Shown here piece by piece: positions 62,868 through 64,000 of a stretch of DNA of 64,000 nt (the first letter of the stretch is position 1; every line of letters begins with the position of its first letter). The position numbers were made by a program, and so were the translations under genes. Under the pieces are notes generated by a model. It did no database searches and had not been told where the DNA came from. It saw nothing but the letters and a program-made list of their open reading frames with translations. The DNA comes from Trema orientale (taxonomy: Eukaryota; Streptophyta; Magnoliopsida; Rosales; Cannabaceae): assembly GCA_002914845.1 (NCBI GenBank), contig JXTC01000130.1, positions 386,922 through 450,921 on the forward strand, written 5' to 3'.

Positions 62868-63763
62868 TATATATATATATATATATATATTTGTGAATTT
62901 CGATTCAATTCCACTAACTGAGAATGGCAGGGACGTCATTACGTCAATATTGTGATTTGTGAATTGTAATTTGTAATGTATCCCCACTTTAGACAAACCA
63001 ACCATGGTTTCTAGGTGGTCATTGACGTGACTTGAAACCGGATCTGGGCATTCTGAATGAGAAAAACCACTGTACATGCCAGTATAGCATAACAAGATTG
63101 TGTGTGTGTGTAGTTTTTACCGTTTAATGAGATAGAAACAAGGTCACTAAGGGCCCTATAGTGAAAAGACATGAAGCAAACAAAAAGAACAAAAAAATAA
63201 TATGGAATCCTTAGTACCAAATGCAGAAAATGATGAATATATCAAGAAATTTCTGCACCACATAAGCGGACATTATTAAAATCAGAGATCAATCAGACAT
63301 GTCCATGTTAAACCTCTTTTGGAAGTGACGAAAGGACCAGATTAATAGAAAGTAAAAGGAAAGTGAAAAACCAAACCACAACATATGAAGATGTTTAGAT
63401 TGCATTGTCAATGGAATACATTATACAAGAATACAAGAAAACTCAATTCATAATTAGAACACAATTTTGATCAGCTCAGCTAAGATAAACCCCTTACGGG
63501 AGGAAACATTTCAAATTACAACACCCAGTTTGGGAGAGAAATAAATAATGAACAAATATAATATAATAAAAAAATACATAATCTTTCTCTGGATTTTAAC
63601 CTAGTTGTAGTAACTTCTTCCTAGTTCTTCCTGCGCGGAATTTTTGGGCTTTGAATTTGATTCCTGTTCTTTCCTTTCCTTACATCTAAGTTCTCAAATA
63701 TTGCATAGCAGTAAGTTTCTAAAAAGATTTATAATTTTGTCAGGAGAAGCGTAGAAGCAGTAC
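62868..63763. other. Intergenic and 3' UTR of the CCCH gene
   Basis: After a (TA)n run the sequence loses its repeat character. The last 300 or so bases, on the minus strand, are probably the 3' UTR of the CCCH zinc-finger gene. No other frame is supported. Confidence 0.5.
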
Positions 63764-64000
63764 TTAAGCCACCATCTGCTCCTGCTCTATGTACAGCTGC
63801 TCCACCCATGGTGGAAGCACTTCATGAACCCCTTTGTTGGGATTATAATGGTGCTGCTTCTCCGCATCAAACAGCCCAGACCTCTCAGAGGAAACATCCT
63901 TAACAAGGGAATGGACCCAAGAGACATCTGGCTCATCTATGGTCGATGGCCTCAAGGCTGTTGTGGCAGTTCCACCATTGCTGTTTCGGAACCCGAAAGA
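63764..64000 (-). CDS. CCCH zinc-finger protein (ankyrin/CCCH family), C-terminal end, partial
   Basis: The open frame enters from the right edge and stops at 63764-63766. The last residues read DEPDVSWVHSLVKDV and, at the very end, VLPPWVEQLYIEQEQMVA. This pair of motifs marks the C-terminus of plant ankyrin-repeat CCCH zinc-finger proteins (the C3H29/C3H30/C3H47/C3H56/C3H66 group, which includes SZF1 and SZF2). The zinc fingers and ankyrin repeats would lie beyond the window. These proteins act in salt and defence signalling and bind RNA or DNA. Which member it is cannot be told from the tail alone; linkage to an ESK1-like gene favours SZF1/SZF2. Confidence 0.75.
   Translation of the reverse strand, partial: SFGFRNSNGGTATTALRPSTIDEPDVSWVHSLVKDVSSERSGLFDAEKQHHYNPNKGVHEVLPPWVEQLYIEQEQMVA

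Noticed and set aside
62463-63095. Long open frame across the 62.6-kb gap
   Set aside because: It is mostly made of N and TA repeats and has no evidence of coding.

Overview
The window is a stretch of AT-rich eudicot nuclear genome with GT-AG (and one GC-AG) introns, many transposon remnants and two sequencing gaps (28272-29244 and 62626-62867, plus one N at 26608). I cannot name the genus from sequence alone. Six host genes can be read. They are the last 25 coding exons of APC1 (+, 218-16121), a xylan O-acetyltransferase of the ESKIMO1/TBL29 type (-, 17230-20400), a 2-oxoglutarate-dioxygenase-like gene that lacks the usual iron ligands (-, 33193-35205), a plant tomosyn (WD40/LLGL plus R-SNARE-like tail; +, 39339-47305), a plastid omega-3 fatty acid desaturase FAD7/8 (+, 50845-53269), and the 3' end of a CCCH zinc-finger gene (-, 63764 to the right edge).

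Layout. 1-16121: APC1 exons; one intron carries a Ty1/copia element in antisense (2166-7245) and another a 318-bp hAT MITE with a perfect 8-bp target duplication. 16122-20540: a short convergent intergenic stretch, then the ESK1/TBL29-like gene. 20540-26075: gene-free, with inverted-repeat elements that have minisatellite cores. 26076-32853: a second Ty1/copia element with unequal LTRs. 32854-35205: the dioxygenase-like gene. 35206-39338: gene-free, with a SINE and a Helitron-like pair. 39339-53269: tomosyn and FAD7/8 in tandem, separated by a 1.5-kb hAT element that contains three nested MITE copies. 53270-63763: gene-free, with GGCCCA-rich hAT elements, a poly(A) retroposon with a 14-bp target duplication and further MITEs. 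63764-64000: the CCCH zinc-finger gene end.

The genes are independent host genes, not an operon or a pathway. APC1 acts in cell-cycle ubiquitination, TBL29 in secondary-wall xylan acetylation in the Golgi, tomosyn in SNARE regulation, and FAD7/8 in plastid trienoic fatty acid synthesis. The most informative signal is gene order. APC1, tomosyn and FAD7/8 occur in the same order as the consecutive Arabidopsis loci At5g05560, At5g05570 and At5g05580. The ESK1 and CCCH genes recall the Arabidopsis neighbours At3g55990 and At3g55980. The window may therefore keep an ancestral gene order that was later split in Arabidopsis. All gene models were spliced by eye from frame, splice sites and family knowledge, and every model keeps an open frame across its junctions. 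The two copia elements are treated as fossils.
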